Source: Candidatus Woesearchaeota archaeon (GTDB lineage Archaea > Nanobdellota > Nanobdellia > Woesearchaeales > UBA11576). From it: 64,000 bases of DNA. Made by a program: the position numbers and the translations under genes. A model generated the notes under the pieces. The model worked only from the letters and a program-made list of their open reading frames with translations. It was not told the DNA's origin and did no database searches. This document shows, one piece after another, positions 15,658 to 25,620 of the stretch. Within the stretch, counting starts at the first letter, position 1; the number at the start of each line of letters is the position of its first letter. Where the stretch lies: NCBI GenBank assembly GCA_018668595.1, contig JABJCP010000033.1, positions 33,955-97,954 on the forward strand, written 5' to 3'.

Positions 15658-18249
15658 ATGTTAAAGACAGACAAAGAACTAAAAAAAGAATTTAAAATAG
15701 TTGCTAGTGAAAAGCCAGAGGATTATTATGCAACCGATGTACTAAAAGAAGAAGGATTCATGAGAAAAAGTTGCGAAAAGTGCAACACTTTTTTTTGGAC
15801 AATAAATAAAGATCAAATAATTTGTGGCGATCCTGCGTGTCAAGGAGGAGTTAAAATTGTCGACGGTACGCCTGCAAAAAATAAACTTACATTTACAGAA
15901 ACATGGAAATTGTTTGAAGATATGTTTACAAAGAAAGGTTACAAATCTGTTGCTAGATATCCAGTTATTGCGCGTTGGAATCCAACTACTGAATTTACTA
16001 ATGCATCTATTGCAGCATTTCAACCTTTTGTTATTAGCGGAGAAGTTGAACCTCCTGCTAAAAAATTAGTTATTCCCCAATTTAGTTTAAGATTTGTTGA
16101 TGTCGATAATGTAGGCATTACTGGATCTCACATGACTGGTTTTGTAATGATTGGCCAACACATGTTTGTATCACCCGAAGAATGGGATCAAAATAAAGTT
16201 TTCAGAGACATTTATGAATTTATAATTGATGGTGTGGGTCTTGAAAAATCAGAACTTACAATGCACGAAGATGCTTGGGCAGGGGGAGGAAATTTTGGTC
16301 CTTGTATGGAATTTTTTTCTAAAGGTATTGAACTTTTCAATCAAGTCTATATGATGTTTGAACAACTTCCTGATGCAAGCACAAAAAAACTTGATCTTAA
16401 AGTTCTTGATATGGGCATGGGAATGGAACGTGTTGCTTGGTTTTCTCAAGGAGTTCCAAATATTTATGAAGCTACGTTTCCAGAAATTATAACCAAACTT
16501 AAAAATGCCACTAAAGTAGAATACGATGCTAAACTATTTTCTGAATTTTCACTCCACTCAGCACTACTTAATGTAGATGAAGTGGAAGACATGAAAACAG
16601 CCTGGGAAGATGTTGCGAAAAAAGTAGGAGAATTAACAGGAGTTGAACTAAAAAAGAAAATTCTTCCAATGACTGCTATTTATTCTATTGCAGAACACGC
16701 AAGAGCGCTTTTATTTGCAATTGTTGACGGAGGTCTTCCTTCAAATGTCGGAGGAGGATATAATTTAAGAGTTATTCTTAGACGTGCATTGACATTTATC
16801 GATCAATTTAACTGGAATATTAATTTTATTGATGTTTGTAAATGGCATGCGCAAGATCTTAAAGAATTATTTCCAGAACTTTTAGAAAATATTGATCAAG
16901 TTGAAAATATAATTACTGTCGAAACTGAAAAATTTAAAACAACTAGACAAAAAGCACAGCAAATTATTGAACGCCTTTTAAAAAAAGGAGATATAACCAC
17001 TCAAGATTTGTTAGAGCTATATGATTCTCAAGGAATTTCTCCAGAAATTGTAAAAAAAGAAGCGCAAAAATTAGGAAAGAGTATTTCAATACCTGATGAT
17101 TTTTACAAAAAGGTTGCAGCACTTCATGAAAAAAAAGAACAAGTATCTGCAACAAGAAAATTACACGAAATAGAAATCCCCCCAGATATTCCAAAAACAA
17201 ATGCTAAATATTTCGATGATTACAAAGAATTAAAATTCAAATCAAAAATTATCAAAATTATAGAACAAAACAATAAAACACATATCATTCTAGACGACAC
17301 ATATTTTTATCCTACATCAGGAGGTCAACTTTGTGATAAAGGAACAATTGGATCTGCAAAGGTTATTAATGTTTTCAAACAAGGAAATCACATTGTTCAC
17401 GTTCTAGAAAATATCCAAGACAAAAAAGTATGCTTAAAAGAAACCGACTCTGTTGAATGTGAAATTGAGTTTGATAGAAGAAAAATATTAACTCAACATC
17501 ACACTGCAACTCACGTCATTAACGGAGTCTGCAGAAGAATTCTTGGAAATCATATTTGGCAAGCAGGTGCTGCAAAATCATTAACAAAAGCTCGCCTAGA
17601 TATAACCCACTACGAAAGTTTAAATCAATCTCAACTCGAACAAATAGAAGAAGAAGCAAATAAAATTGTACAAGAAGATCTTCCTGTTTATAAAAAATTC
17701 TTACCAAGAAATCTTGCTGAAGCAGAATATGGTTTTAGACTCTACCAAGGCGGCGCTGTTCCTGGACGAGAAATTCGGATTGTTGAAATTCCAGGATTAG
17801 ATGTTGAAGCATGCGGCGGAACACATCTTGATTTAACTGGAGAAATTGAACAAATAAAAATTCTTAGATCTACAAAAGTTCAAGATGGAATTGTAAGAAT
17901 TGAATTTGCAGTTGGTGCTGCAGCATCTAAAGTAGAAGACAGTATTGATGATGTTCTTTCTGAAATTAGTAAAATATTAAATGTTAAATCAACCCAAATT
18001 CCTGGAAGAGTAAATGAACTGTTTAGTAAATGGAAGATTGTAAGAAAAGCAATCAAAAAGAAAAAAAGCATAGACATTACCCAACTAAATTTATCAAGCA
18101 CAGAAGAATTTGATGGAGAATATCAAGATATTTTAAAAAATATTTGCGCAACACTTAAAACTCAACCAGAAGTTGTAATTAACACAATCAATCGTTTCTT
18201 AAAAGAATTAGAAGAATTAAAAAAAAAATTAACTAAACCTAATAAATAA
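15658..18249 (+). CDS. alaS: alanyl-tRNA synthetase (archaeal type)
   Basis: 863 aa from the ATG at 15658; the TTG 6 nt earlier is not needed. The archaeal N-terminal extension has a zinc-like site (CEKCNTFFWT ... CGDPACQGG). Class II motifs lie in SVARYPVIARWNPTTEFTNA and HEDAWAGGGNFGPCMEFF. The editing domain carries HHTATHVING and the matching CGGTHL, which bind the editing zinc. A short C-terminal helical domain follows. Charges tRNA-Ala; essential. Confidence 0.97.
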   Translation: MLKTDKELKKEFKIVASEKPEDYYATDVLKEEGFMRKSCEKCNTFFWTINKDQIICGDPACQGGVKIVDGTPAKNKLTFTETWKLFEDMFTKKGYKSVARYPVIARWNPTTEFTNASIAAFQPFVISGEVEPPAKKLVIPQFSLRFVDVDNVGITGSHMTGFVMIGQHMFVSPEEWDQNKVFRDIYEFIIDGVGLEKSELTMHEDAWAGGGNFGPCMEFFSKGIELFNQVYMMFEQLPDASTKKLDLKVLDMGMGMERVAWFSQGVPNIYEATFPEIITKLKNATKVEYDAKLFSEFSLHSALLNVDEVEDMKTAWEDVAKKVGELTGVELKKKILPMTAIYSIAEHARALLFAIVDGGLPSNVGGGYNLRVILRRALTFIDQFNWNINFIDVCKWHAQDLKELFPELLENIDQVENIITVETEKFKTTRQKAQQIIERLLKKGDITTQDLLELYDSQGISPEIVKKEAQKLGKSISIPDDFYKKVAALHEKKEQVSATRKLHEIEIPPDIPKTNAKYFDDYKELKFKSKIIKIIEQNNKTHIILDDTYFYPTSGGQLCDKGTIGSAKVINVFKQGNHIVHVLENIQDKKVCLKETDSVECEIEFDRRKILTQHHTATHVINGVCRRILGNHIWQAGAAKSLTKARLDITHYESLNQSQLEQIEEEANKIVQEDLPVYKKFLPRNLAEAEYGFRLYQGGAVPGREIRIVEIPGLDVEACGGTHLDLTGEIEQIKILRSTKVQDGIVRIEFAVGAAASKVEDSIDDVLSEISKILNVKSTQIPGRVNELFSKWKIVRKAIKKKKSIDITQLNLSSTEEFDGEYQDILKNICATLKTQPEVVINTINRFLKELEELKKKLTKPNK

Positions 18250-18445
18250 AAATTAACTAAATTTGACAAATAAAAATTAACTAAATTTGATTAGTTAGTA
18301 TTCAAAAGTAAAAACTAAAAAACAACTATGTGCTATTTCTCGTCTTAAATCAAGAAAAGATTTAAATACTATTAAATCAAAACATAAAATAAATAGTGTA
18401 ATTCATGTTAATGAATATAGTTCAATCAAAAAGAGGTGGATTTTA

Positions 18446-18670
18446 ATGGCAACAAAAAGAAAAAGAGTAACTAAAAAAGCTGCTGCTCCTGCTAAAAAGG
18501 AAGTATGTTGTGAACACAAACATTGCAATTGCTTTGGCTGGGGTCTAGTGATTCTTATTTTAGGAATCTTATTTGTAGCAAAAGACTATGGCATGCTAAC
18601 TTGGTTTAAATTTAGTTGGTGGAGTATAGTTTTTGTATTAATGGGTTTACATCACGTTTTCAAAAAATAA
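18446..18670 (+). CDS. small membrane protein with two helices
   Basis: 74 aa. A basic N terminus (KRKRVTKKAAAPAKK) is followed by a Cys/His cluster (CCEHKHCNC) and two hydrophobic segments (GLVILILGILFVAKDYG and SWWSIVFVLMGLHHVF). SD AGAGGTGG precedes the ATG. The pattern recalls small archaeal LiaF- or DUF5668-like membrane proteins, but no family is certain. The Cys/His cluster could hold a metal. Confidence 0.75.
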   Translation: MATKRKRVTKKAAAPAKKEVCCEHKHCNCFGWGLVILILGILFVAKDYGMLTWFKFSWWSIVFVLMGLHHVFKK

Positions 18671-18872
18671 GAATAATAAAGATTTGAAAACACAAATAAC
18701 TGTAAATCAAAATAAAAACAATAAATTTGTTTTAAATTTTTTCATTTCAAATTTTTTATTTCTATAAACTCAAATCACCACAACACCCATAATAACCATA
18801 AATAATAATGATAATAATAATAATAGCAATAACCATAATAAGGTAATGCTGAATTAAAAAGTTTAAATTAAT

Positions 18873-20063
18873 CTAATTAAAATGATTCAATTTTATTTGA
18901 GAATTTATTTCATTTAATAGATCACTCTGTCGTAAAATAGGATCTATATTCATTCCAAATTTCTTCTGTGCAAACTTTCGAACATAATCTAACATTAATT
19001 CTTTACTTCCAAACTCAAGTGGTTTTGATTCAATTGATTTTCTAGTTGCATTTCTACACACCCAAACTCCTAACGGCGCCCAGTATTCATTTGTAATAAA
19101 ACGCAAACATAAAACTGATGCCTGTCGTCGAATCTTTTTTAGACCTTCAAGCACGCCAAGTCGTGCAGCATAATATCCTCCCGCCGTACTGTGAGCATAT
19201 TCTCTACGACCAGAATAATTTTCATAATCAGTTGCAAATGAATCTGTTTGACCTGCAAGCATTTCAAATAACTCATATCTCCACACATCAGGAAAACATA
19301 AAACAAGATAATAATTTCCAAGGTATCCTCCAAAATAAGCAAGATAATCAGAACTTGAATAATTTTTAATATCTTCTATCATTTTCTTACCTAAAATATC
19401 GTCAACAGCAGTAATAGACCATCTTGTTGGAACTATTTTACGTCGAGACTCAGAACCAAGATTGCCTAAACTAAGAACTTTAGTTATGTAATGTTCATCA
19501 AAATTTGATTTAGAAATTAAATTAACAGCCTCGGCAGCTTTCAAATCATCATCAACAATTTTTTCTACTTTATGAGGAATTTTAGGATTTTCAGTAATTC
19601 TTGCTTGTTTTACAGAAACGCGAGGTCCGTGAGGCATAGCATCTTGATTAAAACTCAATGAAAAACTTGGTTTTTTATTTAGATTTATCTCAACATCAAC
19701 AGGCTTATGTGCAAGAGAAACTTCTTGACTCATTTGCATAAACCTATCATCAAAACTTTTTATATGCGCTCTAAAACTACTATTAACTAGTTCAGTTCTT
19801 AAATTTATAACTTGTTGAATGCCAACTCCTTCTTTAACCCATTTTTTTGGTGCATCATGATCTTTGTATTCTTCAGTACTAAGAAATCCTACATTCACAT
19901 TAGGATAACCATACTTTCCAACAAATATATTAGGGGTTTCTCCAAAAAAGTCTTGTTTTGCTCCCAAATTAACTTTTTTCTGACTACTTATTTTAGCCAT
20001 TATTGGACAATATGGCCGCCCACATAAATTTCTCCCTTTACACTTAACACACAAAACATTCAT
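18873..20063 (-). CDS. nreA: NreA DNA repair protein
   Basis: 396 aa from the ATG at 20063, about 25 nt after TATA AATATATATG (leaderless). The N-terminal CVKCKGRNLCGRPYCP is the Nre zinc motif. The DUF650/DUF651 blocks are visible as GKYGYPNVNVGFLS, PHGPRVSVKQARI, IVPTRWSITAVDD and EYWAPLGVWVCRNATR. The very end, QIKLNHFN, resembles a PCNA-interacting PIP box with one deviation in the second aromatic. Archaeal NreA is implicated in DNA damage repair with PCNA. Confidence 0.93.
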   Translation of the reverse strand: MNVLCVKCKGRNLCGRPYCPIMAKISSQKKVNLGAKQDFFGETPNIFVGKYGYPNVNVGFLSTEEYKDHDAPKKWVKEGVGIQQVINLRTELVNSSFRAHIKSFDDRFMQMSQEVSLAHKPVDVEINLNKKPSFSLSFNQDAMPHGPRVSVKQARITENPKIPHKVEKIVDDDLKAAEAVNLISKSNFDEHYITKVLSLGNLGSESRRKIVPTRWSITAVDDILGKKMIEDIKNYSSSDYLAYFGGYLGNYYLVLCFPDVWRYELFEMLAGQTDSFATDYENYSGRREYAHSTAGGYYAARLGVLEGLKKIRRQASVLCLRFITNEYWAPLGVWVCRNATRKSIESKPLEFGSKELMLDYVRKFAQKKFGMNIDPILRQSDLLNEINSQIKLNHFN

Positions 20064-20229
20064 GTAACGTAAAAAGAAGTTCACATATATATTTTTGAAG
20101 GTTTTACAATTAAACTATTTTATCACATAATTAATCAGAAGGGTAGCAGCAATAACTGCAATAGCAACTAACAATAATAACCACTAATAAAGCAAATTAT
20201 ATCAAAATAAGCAGTTAGAATCATAATAA

Positions 20230-20323
20230 AAAGAAAAGACACCTAAGGTAGGTTTAGGGGGGCTTCTTAAGTAAGAAGTGATCTGACCTCAGGTTTCAAA
20301 GCATTAAATGCTTTTTGTCTCTC
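20230..20323 (-). ncRNA. C-rich structured small RNA, copy 1
   Basis: Minus-strand TATA (TTTATATA, 20346-20353) lies about 25 nt before the proposed 5' end. The RNA has a 5' hairpin (AAAGCAT/ATGCTTT, 20298-20314). A 9-bp stem ACCUGAGGU/ACCUUAGGU (20294-20286 with 20249-20241) encloses the hairpin CUUCUU-ACUU-AAGAAG and the strand AAGCCCCCCUAAA. A U-rich tail follows. The stem has a G-U pair that would be an A-C mismatch on the opposite strand, which fixes the strand. Copy 2 lies 200 nt upstream. Confidence 0.7.
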
Positions 20324-20467
20324 ATACAGCACAATACAGAGATGATATATAAATGTTTCTATTATGTACTTTCTTGATAGTAGTAACAAGAATTTAAATG
20401 TTTAAACGAATATTAAATCTAATTAAAAATAAGAAAATTTAACATTTTAAAACAAATCTCGAATAAG

Positions 20468-20570
20468 AAAAAGTAAAAACCCAAGGGATCTTTTCGGGGG
20501 GGCTTGAGAAGAATATAACACCTCGGGCTTTAACATCGTAAAAAACAACAAATATTATTTGTTGTTTCTA
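20468..20570 (-). ncRNA. C-rich structured small RNA, copy 2
   Basis: Paralog of the RNA at 20230-20323 with the same order of parts. TATA TTTATATA is at 20593-20600. The 5' hairpin is AACAACAAAT-ATT-ATTTGTTGTT. The stem AAAGCCCGAGG/CCUUGGGUUUU encloses a short hairpin and AAGCCCCCCCGAAA, and a U-rich tail follows. Relative to copy 1, a U-A pair has become C-G with pairing kept, and again a G-U pair (A-C on the plus strand) supports the minus strand. Confidence 0.7.
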
Positions 20571-20686
20571 TTAAGTAGTAACTTCGAAATACTATATAAA
20601 TATTTCTATACTCCAGAATATGCCATTTATAAATAGGGACATAAAAGTCAAGTAATTCAACAAAAATTAAAAAAATAGCTCGAAAT

Positions 20687-22654
20687 TCAAACAGCTAAAA
20701 ACAGAGGAATAAACACCAAACTAACTATGCTCATTAATTTTATCAGAATATTAATTGCAGGTCCACTAGTATCTTTAAATGGATCTCCCACAGTATCTCC
20801 AACTACTGCTGCTTTATGTGCAAAACTTCCCTTTCCACCACAACCTTTGCATTCACCAGATTCAATATACTTTTTAGCATTATCCCAAGCTCCTCCTGCA
20901 TTTGCCATCATTATTGCCATCAAAACACCAGTAACTAATCCTCCGCCTAAAAATCCACCAAGTGCTTCAACACCCAAAAACAATCCTACAAGAATCGGAA
21001 CAAATATTGCAAGAAGTCCTGGAAGCACCATTTGTTTCAATGCCTCTTGCGTTGCAATATCAACACATTTTGCATAATCAGGTTTTGCTTTTCCGTTCAT
21101 AAGTCCAGGAATATTCTTAAATTGATAGCGAACTTCTTCTATCATTTTAAATGCAGAAACTCCAACCGCACGAAGAGTAAGTGAACTAAAAATAAAAGGC
21201 ATCAGTCCTCCCAAAAATAAACCAATAAGAACAATGGGTTCTGTAATACTTATCACTTTCAAATCTACTCTCACAATATATGCTGAAAAAAATGCAAGAG
21301 TTGTAAGCGCTGCACTTCCAATTGCAAATCCTTTTCCCATTGCAGCAGTTGTATTTCCAACAGCGTCAAGAGCATCAGTTCTTTTTCTAACAGCTTTTCC
21401 AAGTTTTGCCATTTCAGCAATTCCTCCTGCATTATCTGCAACAGGACCATACGCATCTATTGCTAAACTAATTCCAAGAGTCGACAACATTCCTACTGCA
21501 GCAATTGAAATTCCATAAATTCCCCCCATTTTAAACGAGATAAATATAGCAATCACAATAACCAAAACAGGTAATGCTACTGATTCCATTCCTAAAGCCA
21601 ATCCTTGAATAATATTTGTTGCAGCACCTGTTTTTGAAGCTTCAGAAACTTTACGCGTCGGATAATGTTTTGCAGATGTATAAAATTCAGTTATCAATCC
21701 AATCAACACACCACTAATTAATCCAACAACTAATGCCCACCAAATATCCACACTTCCTAAAAAATGTTTTGTTAAAAAATATGAACCAATTAATACAAGC
21801 AAACTTGAAACTAATAATCCTCGTCTTAAAACAGTTTGAATTTTCTTTTCAGAATCAGTTCTCACAAACAAAGTTCCAATAATAGATGCTATTAATCCCA
21901 CTGCTGCAATTGTTAAAGGTAAGTAAATTCCATTTTTTCCATAAATAAATACACCTATAGCCATTGCTGCAATTATTGAACCAACATAACTTTCAAAAAG
22001 ATCTGCACCCATCCCTGCAACATCTCCAACATTGTCCCCTACATTATCTGCAATTACTGCAGGATTTCTTGGATCATCTTCAGGAATTCCTTTTTCTATT
22101 TTACCGACGAGATCTGCACTAACATCTGCAGCTTTTGTGAAAATCCCTCCGCCAACTCTCGCAAATAATGCAATTGAACTTGCTCCAAAACTAAATCCAT
22201 AAATTATTTCAGGATTTCCAAACCATAAATATAAAATACTTATCCCCAGTATTCCTAAACTCGAAACAAAAAGTCCATTTACAACTCCTGAACTAAAAGC
22301 AATACAAAGAGCACCTAAAATATTTTTTCTAGCAGCATTTGCACATCTTACATTTGCACTAGTCGCAGTTCTCATTCCAACAAAACCTGCTAATGCAGAA
22401 AGTATCGCTCCAAAAATAAATGATACTGCAGTTTCCCATCCAATCAAAATCCATAAAATCAACGAAACAATAATTACAAATATAGATAAAATTCTATACT
22501 CTCTCAAAAGAAATGCCATTGCTCCTTCTTGAATATAACTTGCAATCTCTTGCATTCGATTATTACCTGCATTTTTTGAATTAATCCACATAGAAAAAAC
22601 TAAAGCAACAATAATTCCAATCCCTGAACTTGCAACAACTAGACTAAGTATCAG
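20687..22654 (-). CDS. hppA: membrane-bound ion-pumping pyrophosphatase
   Basis: 655 aa if translation starts at the CTG at 22654. The first ATG (22591) would remove the first membrane helix. The SD GAGGTG lies 6 nt before that CTG, and an in-frame TAA lies immediately upstream. The PPi-binding signature is [32 protein letters not shown] (quoted as [13 protein letters not shown] and [15 protein letters not shown]). [16 protein letters not shown], with Ala where K+-independent enzymes have Lys, indicates the K+-dependent class. About 16 membrane helices. Couples PPi hydrolysis to H+ or Na+ export. Confidence 0.95.
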   Translation of the reverse strand: MILSLVVASSGIGIIVALVFSMWINSKNAGNNRMQEIASYIQEGAMAFLLREYRILSIFVIIVSLILWILIGWETAVSFIFGAILSALAGFVGMRTATSANVRCANAARKNILGALCIAFSSGVVNGLFVSSLGILGISILYLWFGNPEIIYGFSFGASSIALFARVGGGIFTKAADVSADLVGKIEKGIPEDDPRNPAVIADNVGDNVGDVAGMGADLFESYVGSIIAAMAIGVFIYGKNGIYLPLTIAAVGLIASIIGTLFVRTDSEKKIQTVLRRGLLVSSLLVLIGSYFLTKHFLGSVDIWWALVVGLISGVLIGLITEFYTSAKHYPTRKVSEASKTGAATNIIQGLALGMESVALPVLVIVIAIFISFKMGGIYGISIAAVGMLSTLGISLAIDAYGPVADNAGGIAEMAKLGKAVRKRTDALDAVGNTTAAMGKGFAIGSAALTTLAFFSAYIVRVDLKVISITEPIVLIGLFLGGLMPFIFSSLTLRAVGVSAFKMIEEVRYQFKNIPGLMNGKAKPDYAKCVDIATQEALKQMVLPGLLAIFVPILVGLFLGVEALGGFLGGGLVTGVLMAIMMANAGGAWDNAKKYIESGECKGCGGKGSFAHKAAVVGDTVGDPFKDTSGPAINILIKLMSIVSLVFIPLFLAV

Positions 22655-22806
22655 TTAATTCACCTCTTTTGATAATTAAATAAAGTATTGAAATATAAAG
22701 TTTCCTAAGTCAACCCACCAAAAAACTTAAAAACATCCTAAATCTACATCTACACAGATCGCAAATAGTCGGTCTATCAGGTAAATAAATCCCTGAGGTG
22801 ATATAT

Positions 22807-24210
22807 ATGAAAGAAAAATTAGAAAAAGTAAATGATAATGAGTGGATTCTACCCAAGAGCGTTAGAGAAGGAATGCTTGTGGATGCAAAAATTATTGGTA
22901 ATCAATTTATTATGGATTCTTTAGAGAATGAAACTCTAAACCAACTTACTAATGTTGCAATGCTTCCAGGAGTAGTTGCCCCAGTTTGTGCAATGCCTGA
23001 TGCCCATATTGGTTATGGTCTTCCAATGGGCGCAGTTGGCGCTTTTGATTCTGAAGAAGGAGTAATTAGTTGTGGTTGTACTGGTTTTGATATTAATTGT
23101 GGAATTAATATGATTAGAACTAACTTAACATATAATGATGTTAAAGATAAACTTAGACCTTTGATTGGAAAATTATTTGAAAATATTCCTTGCGGCGTCG
23201 GTAGTAAAGGTAAGCTAAGAATTGAACGTTCTAAATTTAATGATGTTCTTACTAACGGTGTTGATTGGTGTGTGGAAAATGATTATGGTGTAAAAGAAGA
23301 TGGAATGAACACTGAAGAAAATGGAAAAATGGAAGGTGCTGACCCAAGCAAGGTTAGTGATTTAGCAATCAAAAGAGGACTTCCTCAACTTGGAACTTTG
23401 GGTGCTGGAAATCATTTTTTAGAAATTCAAAAAGTAGATCAAATCTTCGACGAGACTTATGCAAAAAAATACAAACTTTTACCTGATCAAGTAGTTATCA
23501 TGCTTCATTGTGGTAGTCGAGGTTTTGGTCACCAAGTTGCATCAGATTATTTAAAAATTCATGCTAAAGCTGCAGAGAAATATAAAATTAAACTTCCTGA
23601 TAAACAATTAGTTTGTGCTCCTGTAAATAGCGATGAAGGTCAAAATTATTATAAGGCGATGAAGTGCGCAGTTAATTACGCATTCGCAAATCGTTTAGTT
23701 ATGACTCAATGGATTCGTGAAACTTTCCAACAAGTGTTTAACAAAGATTGGGAAACTATGGACATGCACACAATTTATGCACTCGCACATAATATTTGTA
23801 AAATGGAGGATCACATTGTCGACGGTAAAAAAAGAAAACTTTATGTTCATAGAAAAGGTGCCACTAGAAGTTTTCCAGATACTCCTGCATTAATTGCTGG
23901 AAGTATGGGTACTGCTTCATATATTTTACATGGAACAGAGAATGCAATGCTTAAAACATTTGGTAGTACTTGCCACGGTGCTGGACGAAGAATGTCTCGA
24001 CACAAAGCAATAGACTCATTCCGCGGAGAAGATATTAGAGAATCTCTTTTGAAAAAAGGAATTGTTGCAAGAGCTACTAGTCCCAAAGTTTTAGCAGAAG
24101 AAGCTCCTGGTGCTTACAAAGATATTGATCAAGTAATTGAATCAGTTCATAAAGCAGATATTTCAAAAAAAGTTGCAAGAATGGTTCCAATGGGAGTTGT
24201 TAAAGGTTAA
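22807..24210 (+). CDS. rtcB: RNA-splicing ligase RtcB
   Basis: 467 aa from the ATG at 22807, after the SD GAGGTG. MPDAHIGYGLPMG, GVISCGCTGFDINCGINM (metal-binding Cys), HCGSRGFGHQV and STCHGAGRRMSRHKA (histidine that becomes guanylylated) are all present. No intein interrupts it. RtcB joins tRNA exon halves after intron removal, which fits the three intron-containing tRNA genes in this window. The leader contains a short CAGG/CCTG inverted repeat that includes the SD, which may modulate initiation. Confidence 0.97.
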   Translation: MKEKLEKVNDNEWILPKSVREGMLVDAKIIGNQFIMDSLENETLNQLTNVAMLPGVVAPVCAMPDAHIGYGLPMGAVGAFDSEEGVISCGCTGFDINCGINMIRTNLTYNDVKDKLRPLIGKLFENIPCGVGSKGKLRIERSKFNDVLTNGVDWCVENDYGVKEDGMNTEENGKMEGADPSKVSDLAIKRGLPQLGTLGAGNHFLEIQKVDQIFDETYAKKYKLLPDQVVIMLHCGSRGFGHQVASDYLKIHAKAAEKYKIKLPDKQLVCAPVNSDEGQNYYKAMKCAVNYAFANRLVMTQWIRETFQQVFNKDWETMDMHTIYALAHNICKMEDHIVDGKKRKLYVHRKGATRSFPDTPALIAGSMGTASYILHGTENAMLKTFGSTCHGAGRRMSRHKAIDSFRGEDIRESLLKKGIVARATSPKVLAEEAPGAYKDIDQVIESVHKADISKKVARMVPMGVVKG

Positions 24211-24309
24211 AAAAAAAAAAAAATCATGAAACATATTTGTAAAAAGAATTAAGAAAATAATTTTTTAAATTTTTTAATAAATTTTATTTTTCAACTTATT
24301 GAAACTAAT

Positions 24310-24699
24310 TTATTCTGCTATTGAAGTGTGCATTATTTCTATCACAAAATTAATAAATACATCGGGCAAATCAAACCACAATTCTTTATCAGACCACTCA
24401 CCTTGTCTAAAATTTACATTTTTATTTTTAGACCAATTTTTAATTTGTTCAATATCTTCTTTAGGCATGTTGGATAAAAATGCTATATGAGTATTAGTTT
24501 TCTGATCAATAGAAATGGGTTTATCATTTGTTTCGATTATTTGAATACTCACAGGAATCGAATTTTGTTGAATCATACACCATCGCGCATTCTCTTCTCT
24601 ATAAGAAAGCTTACATCCTATTTTTTCTAGAAGTTCTAAAACTAATTCTAATTTATCAGGTCTAATATTATAAGCAAAGTGATGTAGTTTTAAATTCAT
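24310..24699 (-). CDS. glyoxalase/VOC-like protein
   Basis: 129 aa. The N-terminal KLHHFAYNIRPDKLELVLELLEKIGCKLSYREENARWCMI (in parts LHHFAYNI and LLEKIGCKLSYREENAR) and NTHIAFLS in the second half follow the two beta-alpha-beta units of the vicinal oxygen chelate fold. The His in HHFAY and NTHIAF may bind metal. Function unknown; many archaeal VOC proteins lack a known substrate. A TATA-like AATCTTTATAAA region precedes the start. Confidence 0.75.
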   Translation of the reverse strand: MNLKLHHFAYNIRPDKLELVLELLEKIGCKLSYREENARWCMIQQNSIPVSIQIIETNDKPISIDQKTNTHIAFLSNMPKEDIEQIKNWSKNKNVNFRQGEWSDKELWFDLPDVFINFVIEIMHTSIAE

Positions 24700-24825
24700 A
24701 AAGCCTAGTTATTAGTAAATCTTTATAAATTTATAGATCAATCTTATTACTCACAATATACTAATAACTATAATAAATAAAATAAAAATTGCAACTAATC
24801 AAAATATCAAATAACCACTCAAACA

Positions 24826-25467
24826 TCAATTATACTCAGAAGCAATCTCAGTTACTGCAGTTAGATGATCAGAAGAATTAAACATTACAACATCTGCTTT
24901 TGCAGTTTCATCACCCGTATTATTTATTTCAATTACAGATACAGCAGTGTTTTCTCGTGGACAAAATTTACCATAATGCATCGCAGGTAAGTTTACTGCT
25001 TGTGCAATAACACAACCTATTGGACCACCATGACTTACCAAAAGAACTGTTTCATCAGAGTGTCTTTCTTTGATATCATTAAAAAAAATTTTTGTTCTTT
25101 CAAAAACTTCTATCATAGATTCTCCGCCCAGTGGTCTAAATTTAAAATAAGGTAATTCAGAACTTTTGACACCTTCAGAAATAACATCTCTTGAAAGTCC
25201 TTCGTAAACTCCTTTTGCTTGCTCGCGAAGTTCTTTGCAAGGAACAAGAGCTATATTAGAATGAAATTGTAATATTTCTTTTGCAGTATGCATTGCTCTA
25301 TCTAAGTCACTAGAATATATCACATCAATTTTTTCAGAGCTCAATCTTACTGCTACTTTTTTTGCTTGTTCAACACCTGATTCAGTTAACTGAGAATTTT
25401 TTTGACCTTGACTTATTCCTTCTCTGTTTTCGTATGTCTCTCCATGCCTCACTATAATCAATTTCAT
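24826..25467 (-). CDS. histidine phosphatase (phosphoglycerate mutase-like)
   Basis: 213 aa. RHGETYENREG at the N terminus carries the catalytic His. SSDLDRAMHTA and LREQAKGVYEGLS carry the conserved Arg and Glu, and SHGGPIGCVIAQ carries the second His. This is the branch 1 histidine phosphatase superfamily. It could be a cofactor-dependent phosphoglycerate mutase or a broad phosphatase; the sequence does not decide. No SD is seen. Confidence 0.92.
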   Translation of the reverse strand: MKLIIVRHGETYENREGISQGQKNSQLTESGVEQAKKVAVRLSSEKIDVIYSSDLDRAMHTAKEILQFHSNIALVPCKELREQAKGVYEGLSRDVISEGVKSSELPYFKFRPLGGESMIEVFERTKIFFNDIKERHSDETVLLVSHGGPIGCVIAQAVNLPAMHYGKFCPRENTAVSVIEINNTGDETAKADVVMFNSSDHLTAVTEIASEYN

Positions 25468-25620
25468 ACTAAAAAGGATTTCGAACTGGTTAATAAATTA
25501 TTTGATTTTGTAAAATGTAATAAATTTAATAAATAGTATAAATATGATAAAAAATATTAAATGATTGTTAAAAAGAAAATTGAGAAAGGTTTAAAAACTT
25601 ACAATAGATAATAATAGTAA

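Noticed and set aside
20544..20566. AACAACAAAT-ATT-ATTTGTTGTT as a fifth copy of the island operator
   Set aside because: The arms are in the inverse order (ACAACAA first), the spacer is wrong, and it serves as the 5' hairpin of the small RNA.
20727..21518. Plus-strand frames inside hppA
   Set aside because: Antisense shadows of a highly conserved membrane enzyme.
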